Source of the DNA: Candidatus Gottesmanbacteria bacterium
GTDB taxonomy: Bacteria > Patescibacteriota > Microgenomatia > JACPZF01
NCBI GenBank assembly: GCA_016195615.1
Contig: JACPZF010000028.1
Coordinates: 1-22,471, forward strand
Length of the DNA: 22,471 bases
Direction: 5' to 3'
Numbering within the stretch: position 1 is the first letter of the stretch; the number at the start of each line of letters is the position of its first letter. Under the pieces are notes generated by a model. That model was given only the letters and a program-made list of their open reading frames with translations. It did not search any database and was not told the DNA's origin. Both the position numbers and the translations under genes were made by a program. Positions 16,376 through 22,471 of this stretch are shown here, one piece after another.

Positions 16376-18072
16376 GTAACTCACTTAGAGAAGCAGTTGA
16401 ATTTAGATCATCAATTCCAAGAGCCTATTTTGCCGATGCCCCAAATATGTATGAAAGAAATGTAGATCTTATCGAGTCGTTAAACGCTGGTCACACTATT
16501 ACAGACGATGATGCAATGGACTGGTATTTTCAAAGGCAGCGTTCAGTAGATCCAGCATACATGAGGGAAATTGATAGAATACGAGCGGCTAGGCAAAGAT
16601 TATGTCCAGAGGCAGCCGCCCTTATTCCTTTGCGCCGATTGAACCTAATAATACCGACATATCGGGAGGAGGCAGTTTTGCCATCTTTTCTTGCGACAAT
16701 GCAACGTCAGTTTGTTGGCTCAAAAGAAACAGATTGGGGGATAACCTTTGTTTTTAACTATGCGTTACCTCCCAAGAAGGAAAATGAATTCGACTCATGC
16801 AGAAGAATGCTCGATACTATACGTACTTTTCTTCAGGAAAATCCACGCTTAAGGCCCCGTATTGACTGGATAACTTACGCTACCGGCCCCAAACTAGCTG
16901 ATAAAATTTTACCAGTATCTTTCGCAAGAACGGTAGGTGAAGATACTGTAATGAGCGAAAGAATCGCCACAGATATAAAAAATCCGCAGCCCTTCTATTT
17001 AGGACTTAATGATGCCGATGTCTACAGTTTATCTCCGGGTCTAATAAACGCCATGGTTGCAGCCTTGCCAAACATGTATAACGAACCATCAAGAATTATT
17101 AGAGTGCGTGGTTCGTATGACAGAGTTGATGTTAGGAAAAATCCTCATTTGCATCCTCTGGAAATGGTTTGGGAAGGGGTAACGTCAGCGATTGGTCTTA
17201 CTACGACTCATAACCCTTTTAATATTGGTCGATTGAGTGCGGTTCCAGCCAGAGAACTGGCAATGACAGGAGGTGGTTTTGTAAATAGACTAGAGTTTAC
17301 AGACGAGGATATTCGTCGGGGTATACAAGTAGCTTGGCAATTGCCAAATACCCAAACGGTTGAGATTCCCGGTTATTATGTTACTAGCGCAAGGCGAGAG
17401 TTAGAGACAATGGATGTAGCGAAATTTATGATGGAACAAAAGGGCCGTAGATTTGACTACGAAGCGATGAGGCACGCGGCGTTGATAGAGATGTATGCAA
17501 ATTTCGCCGCGCGGAATTATAGAAGTGCTGAAAGTTCCGACGGGGTGCAGTTAAGTACTAAAAACATATTCGCCTCCGATGAAGCTTTTAGTAAGGCAGT
17601 TCCATCAAGTGTTATTGGCGCAGTGGTTAATGCCTTTCATCGATTTACACTTTTTGGAATTTTTGCCATTGAGAAGCTCCAAAATTCTCCACATGCAGAG
17701 GAGGTCTCCAAGCTTAGGGCGGATTTTTTGAAAGGTGCGATACCATATTTCCGCGTGCAACTGGATACACATGAATTTTTACTTAATTTACCTCGTAATG
17801 ATGCCAGAAGATATTCTAAATTAAGGCCTTTACTAGGAGAAGTTGATGAGCAATCACGTACAGTAGTTAGACAGATATTGGAAAAGTATGGGATTGTTTT
17901 TACGGAAGATAGGGAGCCTATTTATGGTTTACAAGAACTACCACCACTTGACCCTAACTTAAGCGATGAGGAAAATAAACGTCGGAGAAGCGGGGTTGTT
18001 CTTAAAGCTCCCTTTTATATCGCGCCAACACAACCAAAATATCGCGAGATTCTAGATCAGCTTGTTAGTTGA
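16372..18072 (+). CDS. Putative GT-A-like glycosyltransferase, family uncertain
   Basis: This is a 566-residue soluble protein. The best-supported segment is LNLIIPTYREEAVLPSFL (about 90-107), which looks like the nucleotide-binding start of a GT2-type fold. A possible DxD-like metal motif occurs in LGLNDADVYS (about 211-219). A later TGGGFVNRLEFTDEDIRRGIQV (about 304-325) could be the acceptor-side ED region. No membrane helix or signal peptide is seen. The N-terminal 80 residues and the C-terminal 200 residues match nothing I recognise. The start at 16372 gives a 4-base ATGA overlap with the GH1 stop; an upstream ATG at 16336 is less likely. Coupling with GH1 suggests joint work on one glycoside or glycolipid, which is inferred. 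Confidence 0.6.
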   Translation: MSNSLREAVEFRSSIPRAYFADAPNMYERNVDLIESLNAGHTITDDDAMDWYFQRQRSVDPAYMREIDRIRAARQRLCPEAAALIPLRRLNLIIPTYREEAVLPSFLATMQRQFVGSKETDWGITFVFNYALPPKKENEFDSCRRMLDTIRTFLQENPRLRPRIDWITYATGPKLADKILPVSFARTVGEDTVMSERIATDIKNPQPFYLGLNDADVYSLSPGLINAMVAALPNMYNEPSRIIRVRGSYDRVDVRKNPHLHPLEMVWEGVTSAIGLTTTHNPFNIGRLSAVPARELAMTGGGFVNRLEFTDEDIRRGIQVAWQLPNTQTVEIPGYYVTSARRELETMDVAKFMMEQKGRRFDYEAMRHAALIEMYANFAARNYRSAESSDGVQLSTKNIFASDEAFSKAVPSSVIGAVVNAFHRFTLFGIFAIEKLQNSPHAEEVSKLRADFLKGAIPYFRVQLDTHEFLLNLPRNDARRYSKLRPLLGEVDEQSRTVVRQILEKYGIVFTEDREPIYGLQELPPLDPNLSDEENKRRRSGVVLKAPFYIAPTQPKYREILDQLVS

Positions 18073-18096
18073 TACAACTTGATATAGATAGTAATC

Positions 18097-18123
18097 TTGT
18101 AATAAGAATATTACGCATATAAA
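18097..18123 (+). promoter_or_regulatory. Candidate upp promoter with a dyad between -35 and -10
   Basis: TTGTAA (18097-18102) and TATAAA (18118-18123) are a weak sigma70-like pair with a 15-base spacer. GTAATA (18099-18104) and TATTAC (18109-18114) are perfect inverted repeats lying in the spacer, a plausible operator. The predicted start, near 18130, is just before the hairpin. Prediction only. Confidence 0.4.
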
Positions 18124-18131
18124 ATTCATTT

Positions 18132-18157
18132 CCAGAACCAAAAGTTCTGGTTTTTTT
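18132..18157 (+). terminator. Hairpin plus T-tract directly abutting the upp start codon
   Basis: CCAGAAC (18132-18138) pairs perfectly with GTTCTGG (18144-18150) around CAAAA; seven T (18151-18157) follow, then the upp ATG. Any upp mRNA made from an upstream promoter must contain this element, so it may be an attenuator or leader structure as well as a terminator of the glycosyltransferase transcript. Confidence 0.7.
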
Positions 18158-18838
18158 ATGGGATTTCATATTCTTTCCAATCCGGCCCTAAAATCGCAAG
18201 TGGCGATTATTCAGGACAAAGATACAGATAACGAGAGATATCGCGCGACACTTTCCCGGATTGGCTCGTTTATGGCTTATGAGATTTCCCACCTTTTGGA
18301 TGTGGAAAACACCGTTGTCGAAACAAATTTTGCCAAAATCAAAGGAATGAGACTTAAAGACGAAAACGTCATTTTTATCGCAGTACTACGGGCGGCGATT
18401 CCGATGGTTAACGGCGCTTTGAAAATTTTTCCGCGGGCCCAGGTTGGCATAGTTTCCGCCCGAAGAGTTTTGTTAAAAGAAGGAAATGCGAAAAAAGGCG
18501 CGGAATTTAGAGTTCCAGTCGAATACAGTAATGTTCCCGAAATTACCAAAGACTCCATTCTTATCGTGCCCGACCCCGCTCTTGCCTCTGGATCGAGCGT
18601 CGTGACGGTTTTAAAAAATGTCATGAAAAAAGTAAAACCAAAGAAAATTATTATTTTATCGGTAGCCTGCGCCAAAGAAGGGGTGGCAAATATTTTGCAA
18701 AGCTTTCCCCAGGCAGAAATTTTTACCGCCCATTTAGGACAGGGCTTAAACAGTAAAGGTTACATCGTTCCCGACGGTCCAGGGGATGCCGGTGATCGGT
18801 CTTTTGGCCTGGGAAGCACAGGGCATAGTATAAAGTAG
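18158..18838 (+). CDS. upp: Uracil phosphoribosyltransferase
   Basis: This 226-residue type I phosphoribosyltransferase is predicted to make UMP from uracil and PRPP (pyrimidine salvage). UPRT landmarks are DKDTDNERYRATLSRIGSFM (family DxxTxxxxFR), AVLRAAIPMVNGAL, a PRPP loop-like PDPALASGSSV (138-148; usually DPMLATGGS), and the C-terminal uracil-binding LNSKGYIVPDGPGDAGDRSFG. The altered PRPP loop and the long loop after SARR are unusual but the overall order is intact. The ATG directly follows a hairpin and T-run, with no Shine-Dalgarno. A palindromic repeat follows the gene. Confidence 0.92.
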   Translation: MGFHILSNPALKSQVAIIQDKDTDNERYRATLSRIGSFMAYEISHLLDVENTVVETNFAKIKGMRLKDENVIFIAVLRAAIPMVNGALKIFPRAQVGIVSARRVLLKEGNAKKGAEFRVPVEYSNVPEITKDSILIVPDPALASGSSVVTVLKNVMKKVKPKKIIILSVACAKEGVANILQSFPQAEIFTAHLGQGLNSKGYIVPDGPGDAGDRSFGLGSTGHSIK

Positions 18839-18852
18839 GAATTCCTACCCGT

Positions 18853-18923
18853 GTCATTGCGAGGGAGTGAAACGACCGAAGCAATCTGTCTTATTGAGAT
18901 TGCTTCGCTTTGCTCGCAATGAC
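18853..18923 (+). repeat. 71-bp palindromic repeat (GTCATTGCGAG ... CTCGCAATGAC)
   Basis: The outer arms GTCATTGCGAG (18853-18863) and CTCGCAATGAC (18913-18923) are perfect reverse complements, as are the inner arms GAAGCAATCT (18878-18887) and AGATTGCTTC (18897-18906). Elements with these arm sequences are known as dispersed palindromes in many unrelated bacterial genomes. In DNA or RNA it would fold into one long interrupted hairpin and could also act as a transcription barrier after upp. Confidence 0.88.
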
Positions 18924-18935
18924 AAAGAGGTATGT

Positions 18936-18941
18936 TATACT
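18936..18941 (+). promoter_or_regulatory. -10 element for a probably leaderless LOG-family gene
   Basis: TATACT ends 6 bases before the ATG at 18948, so a normal start site would fall on or next to the start codon. A weak TTGCTC (18910-18915) inside the palindromic repeat is the only -35 candidate, with an overlong spacer. Confidence 0.45.
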
Positions 18942-18947
18942 TGTTTG

Positions 18948-19493
18948 ATGAGTGTTCCAAAATTTAAAATCGGCGTGTCGGGGTCGATGCTGACCGATGA
19001 CCAAGAAACTTTAGCCAAAGCCAAAGTCATTGGCGAAGAAATCGCCAAAAACAATTGTATTTTGTTATACGGGGCGGGTTTGGGCTTCCCGAAGTATTCG
19101 GCAAAAGGAGCCCTAGCAAAAGGAGGAACTGTAGTTGGTATTTCTCCAGCCCAAAATATTAACGACCATGCCAATAGCTTCAATTTTGTGCCTCTTTTTG
19201 GCGAAGTAACCATTTTTACCGGCCTCGGACTTCATGCCCGCGACGTCGTTTTTGTCAGAAGCTCGGACGCGGTGATTTTTATCGGCGGCGGCGAGGGAAG
19301 TCTTTTAGAATTTACCGTTTCTTATCGTTTAAATAAAGTCATCGGCTTACTTCTAGGAAGCGGCGGCATAACTGATCACTTAGAAGAAATAAAGTCTTGG
19401 TTTTACAAAAAACCCGGTGTAAATCCGGTTATTGTTAAAAGTAAGGATCCTAAGGAATTAGTCCAAAAAGTACTGGAAAAACTAACAATTTAA
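18948..19493 (+). CDS. LOG/SLOG-fold protein (TIGR00725-like nucleotide-binding family)
   Basis: This is a 181-residue Rossmann-like protein. It begins FKIGVSGS, continues with LLYGAGLGFPKYSAKGALAKGGTVVGISP, and has GGGEGSLLE (113-121), the family's GGxGTxxE motif with Ser for Thr. These are features of the LOG / 'lysine decarboxylase-like' superfamily, whose members include cytokinin-activating phosphoribohydrolases and molybdenum-cofactor-carrier-like proteins. Position among nucleotide-salvage genes would suit a nucleotide-5'-monophosphate hydrolase, but no specific reaction can be assigned. The start at 18948 removes a repeat-encoded extension that begins at an ATG at 18867. A -10 element ends 6 bases upstream. 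Confidence 0.82.
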   Translation: MSVPKFKIGVSGSMLTDDQETLAKAKVIGEEIAKNNCILLYGAGLGFPKYSAKGALAKGGTVVGISPAQNINDHANSFNFVPLFGEVTIFTGLGLHARDVVFVRSSDAVIFIGGGEGSLLEFTVSYRLNKVIGLLLGSGGITDHLEEIKSWFYKKPGVNPVIVKSKDPKELVQKVLEKLTI

Positions 19494-19527
19494 TTAAAAA
19501 TTAGAAATTAAAAATTTAAAATTTTCG
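19493..19527 (+). repeat. Tandem 7-mer array between the LOG gene and pyrG (ATTAAAA-type)
   Basis: Contiguous 7-base units are seen: ATTAAAA, ATTAGAA, ATTAAAA, ATTTAAA, then a weaker ATTTTCG. The array begins at the last base of the stop codon and ends two bases before the pyrG ATG. Because it is A/T only in its core, chance is harder to exclude than for the 9-mer arrays. Confidence 0.6.
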
Positions 19528-19529
19528 TC

Positions 19530-21194
19530 ATGCTCCCTAAATACATCTTTGTCTCCGGCGGAGTTTTATCAGGCCTAGGAAAGGGTGTTGTTTCAGCCTC
19601 AATCGGCTTTCTTCTCCAATCTCGAGGATACAAAGTAACCCCAGTTAAATGCGAGAACTACATAAACATCGATTCGGGTTTAATAAATCCCATCGAACAC
19701 GGCGATCCTTTTTTATGCGAAGACGGGACTGAAGCCGATATGGATATGGGAACCTACGAAAAATTTTTAAACAAAAATGTCGGCAAGCATAATTTTATTA
19801 CCATGGGTCAAATCTATCAGGAAGTAATCCGTAAAGAGAGAAATTTCGAATATCAAGGTGAAGACGTAGAAGCAATTCCACACGTGTCTGACGAGATAAT
19901 CAGAAGAATTAAAGAAGCCGGAGAAATTGAAAGGGCAGACATTGTCGTGGTAGAGCTGGGAGGAACGGCCGGAGAATATCAAAATGCACTGTATTACGAA
20001 GCCTCAAGAATTATGAAATCGGTTCATCATGATACGGTGACTCACGTTCACGTAAGTTATGTCCCCACCCCCTTCCATCTCGGAGAACCTAAGACGAAAC
20101 CAACACAGCTGTCTGTTCATTATTTAAATTCGATGGGAATTCAGCCGGATTTTATCGTTTGCCGAAGCGAAAAAGCAATTGATGAGAGGCGAAGACAGAG
20201 GTTAGCGATGTTTTGCAGTGTCGATACCGAATCAGTAATAAATAATCCCGATGAGAAAATAATTTATAATGTTCCTTTGACGTTTGCCAAGCAAAACTTC
20301 GATCAGAAAATCCTCAAACTAATGGGACTATCCGCTAAAAAATTAAATATTCAAAATTGGGAAAACTTCGTGCAAAAGACAAAAACGGCCAAAAAGGAAG
20401 TTAAAATTGTTATCGTCGGGAAATATTTTGCCACGGGCGATTATCAATTGCGGGATTCCTACGCCGCCCTTTTTGACGCGCTAGATCATGCCGGTTGGTT
20501 TTTGGGAGCAAAGGTTAGGAGCGAATGGATAAATGCGGAGAACATTAATGAGCAAAGTTTAAATGGTTTAAAGGGTTTAATTGTTCCAATCGGTTGGGGA
20601 GAGAGGGGGGTAGAAGGGATGATAAGAGCGATAAAATATGCCAGGGAACAAAAAATCCCTTATCTTGGTCTTTGCTACGGCATGCAGCTCGCTGCAGTCG
20701 AATTTGCCCGAAACGTGGCTAAATTAGAAGACGCTAGTAGCACGGAGGTAAATCCCAAAACAAAATATCCGATCATACACACAATTCCTAGCCAAAAAGA
20801 AATAATTAAAAGAAGAGCCTATGGCGGTACGATGCGTCTTGGAAGCTGGGATTGCCGGATAAAAGAAGACACGATTTCATTTTCCGCCTATCAGGAGTTT
20901 AACTGGCTTAAAAGCACGCCCCGAGCGAAGTCGAGGGGTTTAAAAGAAAAAGTCGTGAGTGAACGGCACCGCCACCGTTATGAATTTAATAACGCTTACA
21001 GTAAAGCCCTTAGCGATTGCGGTTTGGTGATATCTGGAAGGTCTGTAATAGAAAATCTCGCCGAAATTATCGAATTACCTAGAAATATACATCCCTTTTT
21101 TGTCGGTACTCAATTTCATCCGGAATATAAGTCCCGTCCGCTTTCTCCGCACCCTTTGTTTGTTGCATTCCTACGCTCCTCTCTGTACAATTAA
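19530..21194 (+). CDS. pyrG: CTP synthase, divergent form
   Basis: This 554-residue two-domain enzyme is predicted to convert UTP, ATP and glutamine to CTP. The synthetase domain starts PKYIFVSGGVLSGLGKGVVS (P-loop) and includes YINIDSG, EDGTEADMDMGTYEKFL, IPHVSDEI and VELGGTAGEYQN. The class I glutaminase domain has nucleophile C382 in GLCYGMQ and H530/E532 in FHPEYKSRP. Differences from the usual sequence include CENYINIDSGLINP for LDPYINVDPGTMSP and PIGWGERG (353-360) for PGGFGxRG at the oxyanion region. A short repeat-like insertion (about 461-472, KSTPRAKSRGLK) precedes SERHRHRYE. All key catalytic residues remain. The apt-like gene follows by 3 bases. Confidence 0.95.
   Translation: MLPKYIFVSGGVLSGLGKGVVSASIGFLLQSRGYKVTPVKCENYINIDSGLINPIEHGDPFLCEDGTEADMDMGTYEKFLNKNVGKHNFITMGQIYQEVIRKERNFEYQGEDVEAIPHVSDEIIRRIKEAGEIERADIVVVELGGTAGEYQNALYYEASRIMKSVHHDTVTHVHVSYVPTPFHLGEPKTKPTQLSVHYLNSMGIQPDFIVCRSEKAIDERRRQRLAMFCSVDTESVINNPDEKIIYNVPLTFAKQNFDQKILKLMGLSAKKLNIQNWENFVQKTKTAKKEVKIVIVGKYFATGDYQLRDSYAALFDALDHAGWFLGAKVRSEWINAENINEQSLNGLKGLIVPIGWGERGVEGMIRAIKYAREQKIPYLGLCYGMQLAAVEFARNVAKLEDASSTEVNPKTKYPIIHTIPSQKEIIKRRAYGGTMRLGSWDCRIKEDTISFSAYQEFNWLKSTPRAKSRGLKEKVVSERHRHRYEFNNAYSKALSDCGLVISGRSVIENLAEIIELPRNIHPFFVGTQFHPEYKSRPLSPHPLFVAFLRSSLYN
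20917..20938 (+). repeat. Palindromic-repeat-like insert within pyrG
   Basis: CCCCGAGCGAAGTCGAGGGG (20919-20938) is an imperfect inverted repeat resembling a dispersed repeat whose typical form is CCCTGAGCGAAGTCGAAGGG. It encodes TPRAKSRG and lies where other CTP synthases have no such residues. The reading frame is kept. Confidence 0.6.
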
Positions 21195-21197
21195 TCA

Positions 21198-21737
21198 ATG
21201 GAATACTACTCCTTGGAAATCTGCGGTTTAAAAAGAAATCTCCCGATTGTTTATCTAGGTCCTAAGCTTCGCATTGCCAGTCTCTCGCTTCTCGGCGATG
21301 TGGAACTGGTCGAAAAGGCAGCCAAAGAACTTCTAGGGCTTTTTAAGGGTGCTGATTTTGATTTTGTGGTCGGCCCCGAAGTTAAAGTCGTACCGCTTCT
21401 CCATGAAATGAGCCAGATTTTAGGCAAGAAAAACTATATTGTCTGCCGGAAAGCCATCAAAGGCTACATGATCAACCCCGTGGTGTTGCAAGTGGCTAAT
21501 CGTTTCCCCAAATTTAGATCCCTAGTTATTGACGGAGCGGATAAGGATCTTATCAGCGGTAAAAAGGTGATCGTGGTTGACGACGTGGTAACAACCGGCA
21601 ATACCCTTAACGCCGTCGAAGAGTTGATGATTAAAGCGGGAGCCAGCGTGGTAGGAGTCTGCGCCATCTTAAAGCAGGGAGAAAGTGAGGTTAAAAACTT
21701 ACGTTTCTTGGGTACGCTGCCGGTGTTTAAAGGCTAA
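21198..21737 (+). CDS. Purine phosphoribosyltransferase, Apt-like
   Basis: This 179-residue type I phosphoribosyltransferase carries the PRPP-binding motif VIVVDDVVTTGNTL (125-138) and an upstream YIVCRKAIKGYM, as in adenine/xanthine-type enzymes (RKxxKxYM). The core resembles Apt, but the substrate base (adenine, hypoxanthine/guanine or xanthine) cannot be fixed from sequence alone. It follows pyrG by 3 bases with no Shine-Dalgarno, so it is probably co-transcribed and coupled. guaB, for GMP synthesis, lies downstream with its own promoter, which fits purine salvage. The end carries a tandem 11-base duplication spanning the stop codon. Confidence 0.85.
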   Translation: MEYYSLEICGLKRNLPIVYLGPKLRIASLSLLGDVELVEKAAKELLGLFKGADFDFVVGPEVKVVPLLHEMSQILGKKNYIVCRKAIKGYMINPVVLQVANRFPKFRSLVIDGADKDLISGKKVIVVDDVVTTGNTLNAVEELMIKAGASVVGVCAILKQGESEVKNLRFLGTLPVFKG

Positions 21738-21750
21738 TTAAAGGCTAATT
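21729..21750 (+). repeat. Tandem 11-base duplication at the apt-like stop codon
   Basis: AAAGGCTAATT occurs twice without a gap (21729-21739, 21740-21750). The first copy encodes the last Lys-Gly and contains the stop codon. Confidence 0.8.
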
Positions 21751-21756
21751 TAGTTA

Positions 21757-21785
21757 TTGACTAAGTTCTAGTTTCCCGTTATTCT
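21757..21785 (+). promoter_or_regulatory. Predicted guaB promoter
   Basis: TTGACT (21757-21762) and TATTCT (21780-21785) have a 17-base spacer, close to the sigma70 consensus. The start would be near 21792, giving a leader of about 70 bases before the guaB ATG. It is the best -35/-10 pair seen in the window. Confidence 0.62.
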
Positions 21786-21791
21786 TAATCA

Positions 21792-21862
21792 GTACAAGAG
21801 CTCTTAACTAGCCAAAAGAGCAAGATTTTTATCAAGTCAAACTTGATTTCATAAATTGGCTA
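21792..21862 (+). promoter_or_regulatory. Structured guaB leader with loop complementary to the start region
   Basis: Hairpin 1 pairs GCTCTT (21800-21805) with AAGAGC (21816-21821), followed by CAAGATTTTT. Its 10-base loop contains TAGCCAA (21809-21815), a perfect complement of TTGGCTA (21856-21862), which ends in the A of the guaB ATG. Hairpin 2 pairs ATCAAGT (21831-21837) with ACTTGAT (21841-21847). The layout could be a pseudoknot or start-codon-masking regulator, or hairpin 1 could simply terminate upstream transcripts. Confidence 0.45.
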
Positions 21863-22471
21863 TGGATATTAGTCTGGGGTTGACCTTTGACGATGTACTT
21901 CTTATCCCCAATCGGTCTGCGATTGCGACAAGGCGGGATGTAAATTTTCAAAGCAATCTTACTAAAAACATCACTCTTAATCTTCCTATTATTTCAGCCA
22001 ACATGGACACGGTTACTGAAGCTGACATGGCCATTGCTATGGCCAAAGAAGGCGGTATCGGCATTATTCATCGTTTCATGCCGATTGAAGATCAAGTAGA
22101 GAAAGTTTTACAGGTTAAAAGATACGAAAGCATCATGGTTGAAGATCCGTTTACTTTACCTCTAGATGGCTATACGATCAAAGACGCCAAAACTCTGATG
22201 GCTAAAAATCGCATAACCGGGATTTTAATCGTGGATCAGAAAAAAAGATTGGTGGGAATTTTAACGGCTCGCGATATTGCTCTCGAAACCGATTACCGCT
22301 TAAAAATCAGCCAAGTGATGACCCCTAAAAACAAACTTATTACACTAGCTCAGGGTGCAAGCCCGGCTAAGGCCCAGGAGATATTAAAAAAATATAAGAT
22401 TGAAAAACTCCCAATTGTCGACAAAGAAGGGAAAGTTGTGGGTTTAATTACGAGCAAAGATATTATTAAAA
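21862..22471 (+). CDS. guaB: Inosine-5'-monophosphate dehydrogenase, 5' part
   Basis: These are the first 203 residues of IMPDH, open to the window end. The enzyme oxidises IMP to XMP with NAD+, the committed step to GMP. It begins LGLTFDDVLLIPNRSA, then NLTKNITLNLPIISANMDTVTEADMAIAMAKEGGIGIIHR, all typical of the catalytic barrel. The first CBS domain is about residues 92-150 (MVEDPFTLPLDGYTIKDA through ILTARDIAL) and the second starts at VMTPKNKLITL; both belong to the Bateman regulatory module. The active-site Cys loop is beyond the window. The ATG at 21862 matches the family N-terminus. Confidence 0.95.
   Translation, partial: MDISLGLTFDDVLLIPNRSAIATRRDVNFQSNLTKNITLNLPIISANMDTVTEADMAIAMAKEGGIGIIHRFMPIEDQVEKVLQVKRYESIMVEDPFTLPLDGYTIKDAKTLMAKNRITGILIVDQKKRLVGILTARDIALETDYRLKISQVMTPKNKLITLAQGASPAKAQEILKKYKIEKLPIVDKEGKVVGLITSKDIIK

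Noticed and set aside
18867..18947. Upstream ATG for the LOG-family gene
   Set aside because: The extra 27 residues come from the palindromic repeat; a -10 box lies within this stretch and the family N-terminus begins after 18948.

Overview
The window is a gene-dense, AT-rich bacterial chromosome segment. Every gene lies on the + strand, spacers are tiny, and Shine-Dalgarno motifs are almost absent. Several proteins are shortened or divergent: a short delta subunit of ATP synthase, a divergent CTP synthase, and a GatA-like paralog. Together with the simple repeats in spacers and genes, this suggests a Candidate Phyla Radiation (Patescibacteria) genome, perhaps a Microgenomates-like lineage. 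That placement is inference from style and gene content. TGA is used as a normal stop (for example at the ends of dnaE and the GH1 gene), so UGA-recoding groups such as Gracilibacteria are unlikely.

Layout. (1) 1-4710 is a tRNA-dependent amidotransferase region: the 3' end of a canonical gatA, a divergent gatC-like gene, a second GatA-like amidase with an altered pocket, NH3-dependent NAD synthetase (nadE), a GatC reading frame that overlaps the nadE end and has no ordinary start codon, and gatB. (2) 4727-8412 holds a 60-aa unknown protein and dnaE. (3) 8444-14902 is a full F1Fo ATP synthase operon, atpZ/I-B-E-F-H-A-G-D-C. Its delta subunit is short and atpE has the only strong Shine-Dalgarno. 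(4) 15002-18072 is a two-gene accessory module, a GH1 glycosidase overlapping a GT-A-like putative glycosyltransferase. Near-identical hairpin plus T-tract elements lie on both sides. (5) 18158-22471 is nucleotide metabolism: upp, a LOG/SLOG-fold protein, pyrG, an apt-like phosphoribosyltransferase, and the 5' part of guaB.

The genes cover Asn/Gln-tRNA amidation, NAD synthesis, replication, ATP synthesis, and salvage or interconversion of uracil, CTP, adenine-type bases and GMP precursors.

The most unusual signals are small. Short tandem arrays of 7-, 8- or 9-base units (four or five units each) fill the stop-to-start spacers of four gene pairs and also occur inside gatB. Palindromic repeats sit upstream of atpG, upstream of the LOG gene, and in frame inside pyrG. 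Hairpin plus U-tract leaders lie directly before the GH1, upp and guaB starts. The guaB hairpin loop is perfectly complementary to the sequence reaching into the guaB start codon.
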